Notes under the pieces: generated by a model
Told to the model about the DNA's origin: nothing
The model's input: the letters and a program-made list of their open reading frames with translations, nothing else
Databases searched by the model: none
Shown: one piece after another, positions 48,757 to 56,498 of the stretch
Numbering within the stretch: position 1 is the stretch's first letter
Layout: every line of letters begins with the position of its first letter
Translations under genes and position numbers: made by a program
Source of the DNA: Bacillota bacterium
GTDB lineage: Bacteria > Bacillota > Dethiobacteria > Dethiobacterales > Dethiobacteraceae
Assembly (NCBI GenBank): GCA_018725565.1
Contig: QLUR01000008.1
Coordinates: forward strand, 19,354 to 83,353
DNA length: 64,000 nucleotides
Direction of reading: 5' to 3'

Positions 48757-49012
48757 GCGCAAGGTTCCTTGTGTCAAGAAGCAAGTCAGACGAGGCACGA
48801 GAGAGAGCGAGCCGACGGAGGCGTACCATGTGTACGTCGAGGAGGCGAATCGATTGAGAACGAAGTATGGCGCCGCTTATCGGCGCAAGGTTCCTTGTGT
48901 CAAGAAGCAAGTCAGACGAGGCACGAGAGAGAGCGAGCCGACGGAGGCGTACCATGTGTACGTCGAGGAGGCGAATCGATTGAGAACGAAGTATGGCGCC
49001 GCTTATCGGCGC
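48757..49012. repeat. Tandem 126-bp hairpin repeat before flgF-like gene
   Basis: Two units of 126 bases (48757-48882, 48883-49008), identical by eye, begin GCGCAAGGTTCCTTGTGTCA. They carry AAGCAAGTCAGACGAGGCAC, the hairpin GGCGTAC-CATGT-GTACGTC, and end CGCCGCTTATCG. They are reverse complements of the unit at 42162 in outline. The array ends in GGCGCAAGGAGGGG, where AAGGAGGGG is the ribosome site of the next gene. With the short micro-repeat at 48700 it fills the gap of about 330 bases after the small membrane protein. Confidence 0.88.
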
Positions 49013-49028
49013 AAGGAGGGGTCTGCAG

Positions 49029-49787
49029 GTGATCAGAGGGATTTATACCGCCGCCTCCGGCATGATGGCAGAGGCGGCACGCCAGGAATCCGTTACCAAT
49101 AATCTAGCCAACATTGAAACGACAGGTTTTAAGAGAGACTTGGCAACTTTGCGCTCGGCACAGGAGAGGACCGTGGTGCGTATCGGGGACAGGGATACCC
49201 TGCGAGCCTGGAGACCGGTAATCGGCTCCCTGGAGCAGGGTGCGCTTGTGGACCGCATTTACACAATCCATGAGCAGGGAGCCTTGCGGGAAACAGGCGC
49301 CGCCTTTGATTTGGCGCTTGAAGGCGACGGTTTTTTTGTGGTGGAAACTCCGGGCGGCCCCCGGTATACACGAAACGGCGCCTTTACCCTGGACGCCGAC
49401 AGGGTCCTGGTTGATGACCGTGGCTACCGGGTCCTCGGCAGGCAAGGCCGGCTGCAAATCGCGGCAGGTGAAGTGCTGATCGATGCTGAAGGGCGGATCA
49501 TGAGCAACGGTGTTGAGCAGGGCCAGCTGCAACTGGTTTCATTTGCTGATAACGCCAGCCTGCGGAAGACAGGCGACAACTTATTTGCCGCCGTAACAGA
49601 ACTGGCGCGACAACCCTTTGAAGGGCAGGTGCGCCAGGGTTTTCTGGAAAGCTCCAACGTCGAGGCGCTGGCCGAGATGGTCAAAATGCTGGCGGCACAG
49701 CGTGCCTATGAGGCAAGCCGGCGGGCTTTGCTGGCCCAGGACGAGCTGTTAGCGAGAGCGGTCAATGAGGTCGGGGTGGTAAGGTAG
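49029..49787 (+). CDS. flgF: Rod/hook-basal body protein, FlgF/FlhO-like
   Basis: This 252-residue axial protein has N-terminal RGIYTAASGMMAEAARQESV leading to NNLANIETTGFKRDL, the middle LEGDGFFVVETPGGPRYTRN, and C-terminal SSNVEALAEMVKMLAAQRAY. It resembles the distal rod pair FlhO/FlhP of Bacillus. GTG 49029 is chosen because AAGGAGGGG lies nine bases upstream; a longer reading from 48993 is encoded by the repeat. Confidence 0.92.
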   Translation: MIRGIYTAASGMMAEAARQESVTNNLANIETTGFKRDLATLRSAQERTVVRIGDRDTLRAWRPVIGSLEQGALVDRIYTIHEQGALRETGAAFDLALEGDGFFVVETPGGPRYTRNGAFTLDADRVLVDDRGYRVLGRQGRLQIAAGEVLIDAEGRIMSNGVEQGQLQLVSFADNASLRKTGDNLFAAVTELARQPFEGQVRQGFLESSNVEALAEMVKMLAAQRAYEASRRALLAQDELLARAVNEVGVVR

Positions 49788-49848
49788 CGCTTACAGTGCC
49801 GGGCCGCGCTGCCGGCAAAACTGTTTACTGAGAGGGGAGTGATAAATC

Positions 49849-50625
49849 ATGCTGAGAAGTATAGCAGGTGCGGCGGCCGGGATGCGTTCCCAGCAGCAAA
49901 GTATAGATGTGACGGCTAATAATATCAGCAATATTAATACAACTGCGTTTAAGCAAAAGATTCCGCTGTTTGCTGATCTTGTTTACCAGTCTATCGAGCG
50001 CAGGGGCAATGCTGTGGCGCCGGCAGGCGCCGGCCAAGCGCCTGTTGCTGCCGGCAGTGGCGTACGTGTGGCGGCTGTCCGGAGCGATATGCGACCAGGG
50101 ACTTTAATCTCAACGGGCCGCAACTTCGATTTTGCCATCATCGGCGAAGGTCTTTTCCGCCTCCGGCTGCCGGACGGCGGCGAAGCCTATACCAGGGATG
50201 GTAACTTTCGCCTTGATGGTGAGGGCAACGTGGTGACAAGCCAGGGCTTACGCGTCATCTTTCCCGCACTGCCGCGAGACGGACAGGAGATAGTGGTGGC
50301 ACCGGCCGGGGAAGTAACAGTAAAAACGGCTACCGGGGAAACGGCAGCCGGCAGGCTGGAACTGGCCTATTTTAACAATCCGCAGGGTTTGCTGCAGCTG
50401 GGCGATAACCTGTTGCAGGCAACTGCTGCCGCCGGTACAGTTACGGTTTCGCCGGTCAGGAGTGGTGAGGGTATCAGGCAGGGCTACCTGGAAAGAGCCA
50501 ATGTGGATCTGGCCGGGGAGATGGTACGGCTGATAGCGGGACAGCGTGCATTTAGCCTTGCGGCACGTGCTCTGCTGACGGCTGAGGAGATGTGGGCCGC
50601 TGCCAACCAGCTGCGACGGTATTAA
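49849..50625 (+). CDS. flgG: Rod/hook-basal body protein, FlgG/FlhP-like
   Basis: This is a 258-residue rod protein. The N-terminus MLRSIAGAAAGMRSQQQSID is followed by TANNISNINTTAFKQKI, the middle is GEGLFRLRLPDGGEAYTRDG, and the C-terminus is RANVDLAGEMVRLIAGQRAF. ATG 49849 follows GAGAGGGGAG. It meets the opposing FapA-like gene tail to tail with a 4-base overlap at the stop codons, leaving no room for a separate terminator. Confidence 0.92.
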   Translation: MLRSIAGAAAGMRSQQQSIDVTANNISNINTTAFKQKIPLFADLVYQSIERRGNAVAPAGAGQAPVAAGSGVRVAAVRSDMRPGTLISTGRNFDFAIIGEGLFRLRLPDGGEAYTRDGNFRLDGEGNVVTSQGLRVIFPALPRDGQEIVVAPAGEVTVKTATGETAAGRLELAYFNNPQGLLQLGDNLLQATAAAGTVTVSPVRSGEGIRQGYLERANVDLAGEMVRLIAGQRAFSLAARALLTAEEMWAAANQLRRY

Positions 50626-52109
50626 AAGCGGGGGATCAGCACCAGCCGGCCGTCCTTATCCAGAGAAGTTTTGCTGCGGCCGGTGGTATCGGTTACTTTC
50701 AAGTTTTTATCACCGACGGACAGCATGGTGTTTTCGTACGCGCGGTCGATTTCAATGCGGCCTGAGGAGCTTACCCGCAACTCGGTGAAAGCTCCTGCTT
50801 CGGAGCCTACTTCCCGGGCGAAAATATAGTTTTGCGCTACTACTTTGCTGCTGCGCAGGCGGCCGTGGACCTGAATATCCTCACCGGCCTCCAGTTCGGA
50901 ATACATGCAGCCTTGTCCTTTGAGCATGATGGTGCGGCCGGCCTGCAGTTTGGAGTTGAGCAGGTAAACAACATTAATAATGCCTCCTTGTGTGGCGACA
51001 CTTTCCATGAGCTGCTTCAGTTCGAGCAGGTTTTGCGCGGCGCTGTAAACACCACCCTGGTCCAGCCAGCCGTCCGGCTGCAGGCTGGGCCATATTTTCC
51101 GGAACTGCTGGCTGGCATTGGTTGTAGAAGCCTCCGTTTTGTCTGCACGCAGCGTTTTGCGCAAAGCTTCCAGCCGTTCGGGCAGATCGCCATAGCGCGC
51201 CTGGATGAGTTGTCGGACAAGATGAGGAAAAGGTACTCTGGCCAGCGAAGCGTGAGCGGTGAGTTGCCTGGAGACATTGGCCAGTTCTGCAATCTGGGTT
51301 TCCACTTCTTCCAGCAGCGGCAGTGCCTGCAATGTAATCAACCGTTCATAACCTGCGGTTATGGTGCCCTGGATGACATTGCCTGTGATGGTGGCGTGCT
51401 GGCCGGCATCAAGACGTGCGCCGGAAATATTGCCGTGAACTGTAATGCTTCCAGTAGCTGTCACGGTTGTTCCCTCGGTTACATTGCCAAAAATGGCAAT
51501 ATCTCCTCTAAAAGAGAGCATGCTGGTCTGAGCTGTCACATCGCCGCGGTGAGTGAAACAAGGCTGGACAATAAAGGAGGCCTGATAGTTTTTTCTTTCC
51601 ATTCGCGCCCTGCCGGTAATAGCAGCGGTAACCTTCGTTCCCTCAGCCGATAGAACGGTGCCTTGCAGGGCACGGAGATGCAGTTGCCGCGGCGGAGGCG
51701 GCTTTATCTCCTGGCCGAAAATGTCTGTTCCCGGTTTCCCGGCAGAGGGCGGGCTTACTTCAGCCAGCAGTGTGCCTGCTTCCACGGCCGGTACACGGAC
51801 CTGCAGCCGCAGGTCCTCACCGACACTGGTCATGGTATCGCCGCTGAGCATAGTTTCAGCGACGTGCAACTTTAGTTGCGCATCCTTGCCAGGTAAGGGC
51901 GGTTCTCCTCTGGCCAGCGGCACAGAGGTGTCGCGAGCGACAAGTGCCGCGTCTACAGCTTCCGGGAGCAGGCCGTAACAAATGCCGCGAGCCCGAATAG
52001 CCTCCAGCAATTCTTCTTTGCCTACCTGGGCCTCAGCCCGGACCAGCAACTCGGCCCGCAGACCTTCCTTGTCCAGTGTGAGGTACCAATCCTTTTTAGT
52101 TCCCGTCAT
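50622..52109 (-). CDS. DUF342/FapA family protein
   Basis: This 495-residue protein is on the opposite strand, the only such gene in the window. The family is recognised from GISGARLDAGQHA-type polymerin-like repeats (INVHGN region ITVHGNISGARLDAGQHATI), with VPAVEAGTLLAEVSPPSAGK and GTDIFGQEIKPP in the N-terminal half and a charged helical insertion in the C-terminal half (AGRTIMLKGQGCMYSELEAG). DUF342 proteins often lie in Clostridial motility clusters; their role is unproved. I start at ATG 52109, behind AAGGAGG on that strand. It diverges from fliM. Confidence 0.85.
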   Translation of the reverse strand: MTGTKKDWYLTLDKEGLRAELLVRAEAQVGKEELLEAIRARGICYGLLPEAVDAALVARDTSVPLARGEPPLPGKDAQLKLHVAETMLSGDTMTSVGEDLRLQVRVPAVEAGTLLAEVSPPSAGKPGTDIFGQEIKPPPPRQLHLRALQGTVLSAEGTKVTAAITGRARMERKNYQASFIVQPCFTHRGDVTAQTSMLSFRGDIAIFGNVTEGTTVTATGSITVHGNISGARLDAGQHATITGNVIQGTITAGYERLITLQALPLLEEVETQIAELANVSRQLTAHASLARVPFPHLVRQLIQARYGDLPERLEALRKTLRADKTEASTTNASQQFRKIWPSLQPDGWLDQGGVYSAAQNLLELKQLMESVATQGGIINVVYLLNSKLQAGRTIMLKGQGCMYSELEAGEDIQVHGRLRSSKVVAQNYIFAREVGSEAGAFTELRVSSSGRIEIDRAYENTMLSVGDKNLKVTDTTGRSKTSLDKDGRLVLIPRF

Positions 52110-52182
52110 TGTCGCTGCCTCCTTGCAGGGTTCGCGTATTGCCTGAAAAGTTCGCCAATTTGTACTTATTTCCTGCAAAAAA

Positions 52183-52191
52183 TGCTATAAT
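52183..52191 (+). promoter_or_regulatory. Extended -10 promoter before fliM/che operon
   Basis: TGCTATAAT is a good extended -10 box. TTGTAC lies 20 bases upstream, too far for a standard -35 box. The fliM start is 31 bases downstream of it, so the leader is short. It is probably read by the main sigma factor, not FliA. Confidence 0.6.
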
Positions 52192-52221
52192 TTAAATGTT
52201 TAGAAGACTGGCGGTGAGTAC

Positions 52222-53208
52222 ATGCGAGATGTTTTATCCCAATCGGAAATTGATTCCCTGGTGCAGGCCCTGTCACTTGGTCAGATAGACGCTGCAGACA
52301 GGGCAGCCGGTGCGGCAGAGTCAGAGACAAGAATCTATGATTTTCGCCGTCCCAACAAATTTTCCAAAGAACAGATGCGAACACTGCAAACTATTCACGA
52401 GAACTATGCCAGGATCCTTACTAATTTTCTTTCCGCCTATCTGCGTACCGCCATCCAGGTCAAACTGGCCGGAGTTTCGCAGGTAACTTTCGAAGAATTT
52501 ATTTTTTCTTTGCCGACCCCTACCTTGATGGCTGTATTTAAAACTGCTGAAAACGAGGGCAGCGCCATGCTGGAAACAAATACGCAGTTTGTTTTTCCGA
52601 TCATCGACCTCTTGTTCGGCGGTGAGGGGGAGTCTCCCAAAAAGACACGCGAACTGACGGAAATCGAGATAACCGTCATGCGGCGGATCGTCAGCAGGAT
52701 GCTGGAAAATCTGCGGTATGCCTGGGAGGATGTTTTGGTCATGTCTCCCGAAATAGAAAATATGGATACGAACCCGCAGTTTAACCAGATGATTGCCTCC
52801 AATGAAACTGTGGCGCTGATTACATTAGCCACGCAGATCCGCAACTCTCATGGCCTGATTAACATTTGTTTTCCGTATATTACGCTGGAAAGAGTGCTGT
52901 CCCATCTGACAGCGCAACACTGGTTTTCGGCTTCTTACCGGGCGGCTGGAGACGAGCGTGATATCTTGCAGAGCGTGCTGGAGCGGGTACAGGTGGAAGT
53001 AGCGGTGACACTTGGCAATTCAACGGTTCAGGTCGAGGATTTTCTGAATTTTGAGGTAGGTGACGTAATCATGTTGGAGCAGACGGTACATACACCGTTG
53101 ACCGTGCTGGTGGAGGGCAAGCCTGCGTTCAACTGCCGGCCCGGCGCCCGTGGGCAGCAGCGGGCTGTTCAGTTGCTTGGGGTGCGGGGAGAGCAGGACG
53201 ATGCATGA
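52222..53208 (+). CDS. fliM: Flagellar motor switch protein FliM
   Basis: This is a 328-residue C-ring protein. The N-terminal LSQSEIDSLVQAL is the phospho-CheY-binding motif, the CheC-like middle includes FVFPIIDLLFGGEGES and LTEIEITVMRRIVSRMLENL, and the C-terminal SpoA domain has VEVAVTLGNSTVQVEDFLNF. It has the ATG start 52222 after GGCGGTGAG, and overlaps fliN by 8 bases. Confidence 0.95.
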   Translation: MRDVLSQSEIDSLVQALSLGQIDAADRAAGAAESETRIYDFRRPNKFSKEQMRTLQTIHENYARILTNFLSAYLRTAIQVKLAGVSQVTFEEFIFSLPTPTLMAVFKTAENEGSAMLETNTQFVFPIIDLLFGGEGESPKKTRELTEIEITVMRRIVSRMLENLRYAWEDVLVMSPEIENMDTNPQFNQMIASNETVALITLATQIRNSHGLINICFPYITLERVLSHLTAQHWFSASYRAAGDERDILQSVLERVQVEVAVTLGNSTVQVEDFLNFEVGDVIMLEQTVHTPLTVLVEGKPAFNCRPGARGQQRAVQLLGVRGEQDDA

Positions 53209-53641
53209 CTCTTTGCTGTCACAGGCTGAAATTGATGCGTTGCTGAAAGGTATGCAACAGCCCGGCGACACTGCAGGCAAGTGTGCCCAGCCGCCGGCTG
53301 CCGATGCAGGGGCGGAACACCCCGAGCGGCAAGAACGGTTTGCAGGAGGGGGGCTTTCTCCCGCTGCACGGGAAGAGGTGCATCCCAATTTGGGGGTGAT
53401 CCTGGATATCCCGCTGCGTGTTGCCGTAACGCTTGGCTGCGTGAGCAAGACGGTCAGCGAAGTGCTTAAAATCTGCCCGGGGACTATTTTAGAGATGGAC
53501 CGGCCGGTAGGTGACCCGGTCGATATCTTCCTGAACGAAAAACTGATTGCCCGCGGTGAAGTAGTGGTGATGGGGGAAAGTTTTGCTGTACGCATTGTAC
53601 ATATTGTCGGTCCGCGCGAAAGAGTACAGATGTTACGGTAA
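53201..53641 (+). CDS. fliN: Flagellar motor switch protein FliN (second copy)
   Basis: This 146-residue protein has a C-terminal SpoA domain (LDIPLRVAVTLGCVSKTVSE, then DPVDIFLNEKLIARGEVVVM, then VRIVHIVGPRERVQML). The N-terminus LLSQAEIDALLKGM is again the FliM-like CheY-binding motif. A Pro/Glu-rich linker joins them. ATG 53201 lies inside the end of fliM. It resembles the standard FliN more closely than the copy at 38385. Confidence 0.92.
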   Translation: MHDSLLSQAEIDALLKGMQQPGDTAGKCAQPPAADAGAEHPERQERFAGGGLSPAAREEVHPNLGVILDIPLRVAVTLGCVSKTVSEVLKICPGTILEMDRPVGDPVDIFLNEKLIARGEVVVMGESFAVRIVHIVGPRERVQMLR

Positions 53642-53718
53642 TTTTGGCAGGAATTTGTAACCGGTTGTCGAACTAAGGTCAGAAGTTTTACAAAAAGCGA
53701 AAAGAAAGGGAAACCACT

Positions 53719-54729
53719 GTGCCAGAGCTGACGACTTCCGACTGCAAAGATGAATTAGAGCCGACCGAAGCGGATACAGTTGCCGAGATCGGCAATATCT
53801 CTCTGGGTGCAGCAGCAACCGCACTTTCCTTGCTGCTGGATAGGAAGGTCACTATTACTACCCCGCGGGTTTCTCTTACTACCGCACGGGAATTCAGGAC
53901 TAATTTTCCCGTTCCCTGCGTAGTGGTCAGCGTCCATTATCTGCAGGGCTTAAGCGGGGATAATGTGCTGATTATAACTGAAAACGACGCGGCGCTGATC
54001 GCCGGGCTGATGATGGGGGATGCAACCCCGCCGCTTGCACAAAAACTGGACGAAATATCCCTCAGTGCTGTTGCTGAAGCTATGAACCAGATGATGGGTT
54101 CGACAGCCACGGCTATGTCGGATTTGTTCCAACGCTCAATTGAAATTTCTCCGCCTGAGGTGGCCCACAAAGACCTGGCCGGGGAAGAGTCAAAGATAAA
54201 CGGCCATCTGGAGAATGAGCGGCTGGTGCAGATTTCCTTCAGTTTACATGTGGAGGAACTTTTGGACAGCGAGCTGATCCAACTGTTGCCGGTTGATTTT
54301 GCCCGCCAGATGAGCGCGGAGCTGATGGCTTTATTTTCTGCCGCTTATCCAACAGCAGACGCAGCCCCGAGCCGAGCTGAACCTACTGCCGAAATTGCTG
54401 CCGCAAGCGAGGTTAGGGAACAGGAGATAAAAAGCGAGCCACCGGCTTTTTCATTGCAGGAAAAGCAAGTAGTGACGGAAGTACAGGGAAGTGTTCTCCA
54501 CCTAGACCTGATCCGCGACATTTCTGTCAGGGTGGCCGGAATATTCGGGCGCCGGACTCTCACAATCAAAGAACTGCTTCATCTTACAGGCGGTGCAGTT
54601 GTTGAACTGGACGGCCAGGTTGCGGATCCGGTGGAGATTTTGGCTAACGGCAAATTGGTCGCCCGGGGGGAAGTTGTGCTGGTTGGCGAGAATTTTGGGC
54701 TGAAGATTACTGAAATTGTTAGGCCATAA
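53719..54729 (+). CDS. fliY: FliY: CheC-like phosphatase fused to FliN domain
   Basis: This 336-residue C-ring protein has phosphatase activity toward CheY-P in Bacillus. Both CheC active-site motifs follow ExxN-X22-P: EIGN, with Pro in TITTP, and EAMN, with Pro in EISP. The C-terminal SpoA domain is DISVRVAGIFGRRTLTIKEL and DPVEILANGKLVARGEVVLV. The N-terminus lacks the CheY-binding motif that Bacillus FliY carries; that motif lies instead on the two FliN proteins and FliM. The GTG start follows AAAGGG. Confidence 0.93.
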   Translation: MPELTTSDCKDELEPTEADTVAEIGNISLGAAATALSLLLDRKVTITTPRVSLTTAREFRTNFPVPCVVVSVHYLQGLSGDNVLIITENDAALIAGLMMGDATPPLAQKLDEISLSAVAEAMNQMMGSTATAMSDLFQRSIEISPPEVAHKDLAGEESKINGHLENERLVQISFSLHVEELLDSELIQLLPVDFARQMSAELMALFSAAYPTADAAPSRAEPTAEIAAASEVREQEIKSEPPAFSLQEKQVVTEVQGSVLHLDLIRDISVRVAGIFGRRTLTIKELLHLTGGAVVELDGQVADPVEILANGKLVARGEVVLVGENFGLKITEIVRP

Positions 54730-54766
54730 CGGGCAAGTTTAAATTTTGGGAGGGAGACACGGGAGG

Positions 54767-55291
54767 ATGAACGGGCTGGTCAAAAAATCAGGGGAAGCGA
54801 TGCAGGATCTGCAACTGGTAGCATTTTGTCTGCAGGGGGAAGAGTTTGCCGTAGATATTCAAAAAGTGAGGGAAGTGCTGAAGGTTACCCAGATTACGCC
54901 GCTTCCCCAGTCGCCAGAATTTATTGAGGGCGTAATTAATCTGCGGGGAGAAGTGCTGCCAGTGGTGGACCTGCGTAAGCGGTTCCGCCTGGCTGGCACA
55001 GGAGATTCAGGGAAGGCCAGAATTATTATCGTGGAAATTGAGGAGGGCCTGGTCGGATTGATTGTCGATTCGGTCACAGAAGTGCTGCATCTGGCGGCAA
55101 CGGCAGTAGAGCCCCCGCCCAGACGGTTAGGCGTTGGCAAAACAGAGTTTATTCAGGGCGTAGGCAAACTGGGCGACCGCCTGCTTATTATCCTGGACCT
55201 AGAAAAAATTCTTTCTGTGGATGAGCAGCTTGGCCTTGAACAATTGCAGCTTGCCGGGGCGGCAGGTCTTGCCCTTCCCGGGGAGGTGTAG
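54767..55291 (+). CDS. cheW: Chemotaxis coupling protein CheW
   Basis: This 174-residue SH3-like adaptor links receptors to CheA. The signatures are [48 protein letters not shown], and [16 protein letters not shown] 54767 lies about ten bases after GGGAGGGAG; ATG 54800 is another possible start. A 20-residue tail past the usual end is rich in Leu and Gly. Confidence 0.93.
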   Translation: MNGLVKKSGEAMQDLQLVAFCLQGEEFAVDIQKVREVLKVTQITPLPQSPEFIEGVINLRGEVLPVVDLRKRFRLAGTGDSGKARIIIVEIEEGLVGLIVDSVTEVLHLAATAVEPPPRRLGVGKTEFIQGVGKLGDRLLIILDLEKILSVDEQLGLEQLQLAGAAGLALPGEV

Positions 55292-55293
55292 AA

Positions 55294-56478
55294 GTGCGCT
55301 TGTCATGGGGTCTTCAATTAAAGCTGACCGCTCTTTTTGCTCTGATGGTCCTGGCGATTACTGCAGTGTTTATTCTGGTGGCCAGGTATACAGCCGGCGC
55401 TTTGCTGGGGGACGGAATAATCACTGACCTTGAAACGTACACCTCTATAATCGGACGCAATCTCCTGCTGGCCGGCGCTGTTTCCTTTATTCCTGTTGTA
55501 GCAGCGGGAGGGGTGCTGGCCCGGAAAGTAGTTGTGCGTCCTCTTCAGTCACTTGTGACGGTTATGGAGAAGGTTGGTACAGGCGACCTGACAGTAAGCG
55601 CTGCGGTGTACAGCAGTGATGAACTGGGCCGCCTGGCGGCTGCCTGCAACAAGGAGTTTGAAAGCCTGGCCAAGTCCATGCGGATTATCACGGAGGCCTC
55701 AGAGCAACTGGCTGCATCCGCACAGGAGATTGCTGCCTCTGCCGAAGAAATAGCCGCGGGAAATCAAGGTCAAGCCAACGAAGTGCAAAATGCTACCACT
55801 ATCATTCAGGAGGCTGCGGCAGCCATTCAACAGGTGACAGCCAGTGCCCGGAAGGCGGCCAAAACGTCGGTTGAATCCACAGAATTAGCACAGTCCGGGG
55901 GCAAATCGGTCATGGAAGCGGTCAGCAGTATGCGGCAAATTCAGCAAACGGTCAGGGAGCTGGGAAGCAGTTCGCTGCAGATCGGGGAAATTATCAAAGT
56001 GATCAATGAGATTGCCGAGCAGACAAACTTGTTGGCACTTAACGCGGCTATTGAAGCGGCGCGGGCGGGAGAACACGGCAAGGGGTTTGCCGTAGTTGCC
56101 GATGAGGTGCGCAAGCTGGCAGAACGGTCCGGCGGCGCCACCAAAGAAATAGAACAGTTAATCCTGGGCATCCAGAAAGGGACTACAGCTGCGGTGACCG
56201 CAGTGGAAAGCGGAGCAGTGGTAGCCGGAAAAGCGGGGCAAGCGCTTGACGCAATCATTCAGGGAGCGAGGGAAGTGGCTCTCATGGTAGAGGATATCTC
56301 CCGGGCCTCAGAAAAGCAGCAGGCGGACAATAACCGGGTCGTTCGCTCCGTGGAGGTGGTGGCCAGCATTACGCAGGAAACGGCGGCAGGTGCCCAGGAA
56401 ACGGCTGCCGCCGCACAGGAATTGGCCGGGATGGCGGAAAAAATGCAGCGTTTGACCACGCGCTTTAAGTTGTCCTAA
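55294..56478 (+). CDS. Methyl-accepting chemotaxis protein lacking a sensor domain
   Basis: This 394-residue receptor has two N-terminal transmembrane helices (about residues 10-33 and 56-78) separated by only about 20 residues, so no extracytoplasmic ligand-binding domain is present. HAMP follows ([20 protein letters not shown]), then the signalling domain with hairpin tip [20 protein letters not shown]. It lies between cheW and cheA with gaps of 2 and 20 bases. It may sense membrane state, energy or a cytoplasmic partner, or act as a scaffold with other receptors. Confidence 0.92.
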   Translation: MRLSWGLQLKLTALFALMVLAITAVFILVARYTAGALLGDGIITDLETYTSIIGRNLLLAGAVSFIPVVAAGGVLARKVVVRPLQSLVTVMEKVGTGDLTVSAAVYSSDELGRLAAACNKEFESLAKSMRIITEASEQLAASAQEIAASAEEIAAGNQGQANEVQNATTIIQEAAAAIQQVTASARKAAKTSVESTELAQSGGKSVMEAVSSMRQIQQTVRELGSSSLQIGEIIKVINEIAEQTNLLALNAAIEAARAGEHGKGFAVVADEVRKLAERSGGATKEIEQLILGIQKGTTAAVTAVESGAVVAGKAGQALDAIIQGAREVALMVEDISRASEKQQADNNRVVRSVEVVASITQETAAGAQETAAAAQELAGMAEKMQRLTTRFKLS

Positions 56479-56498
56479 CGTCAGGATAGGGGTGTGCC

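Noticed and set aside
48757..49012. Possible CRISPR array
   Set aside because: The whole 126-base unit repeats with no unique spacers, and there are no cas genes; the same holds for the arrays at 32496 and 42162.
48830..49102. Short open frames running through the tandem repeats
   Set aside because: They repeat the same peptide because the DNA repeats, lack ribosome sites and cross into the flgF-like gene in another frame.
52160..52191. TTGTAC and TATAAT as a standard sigma-A promoter
   Set aside because: The spacer is 20 bases, too long; only the extended -10 element is supported.
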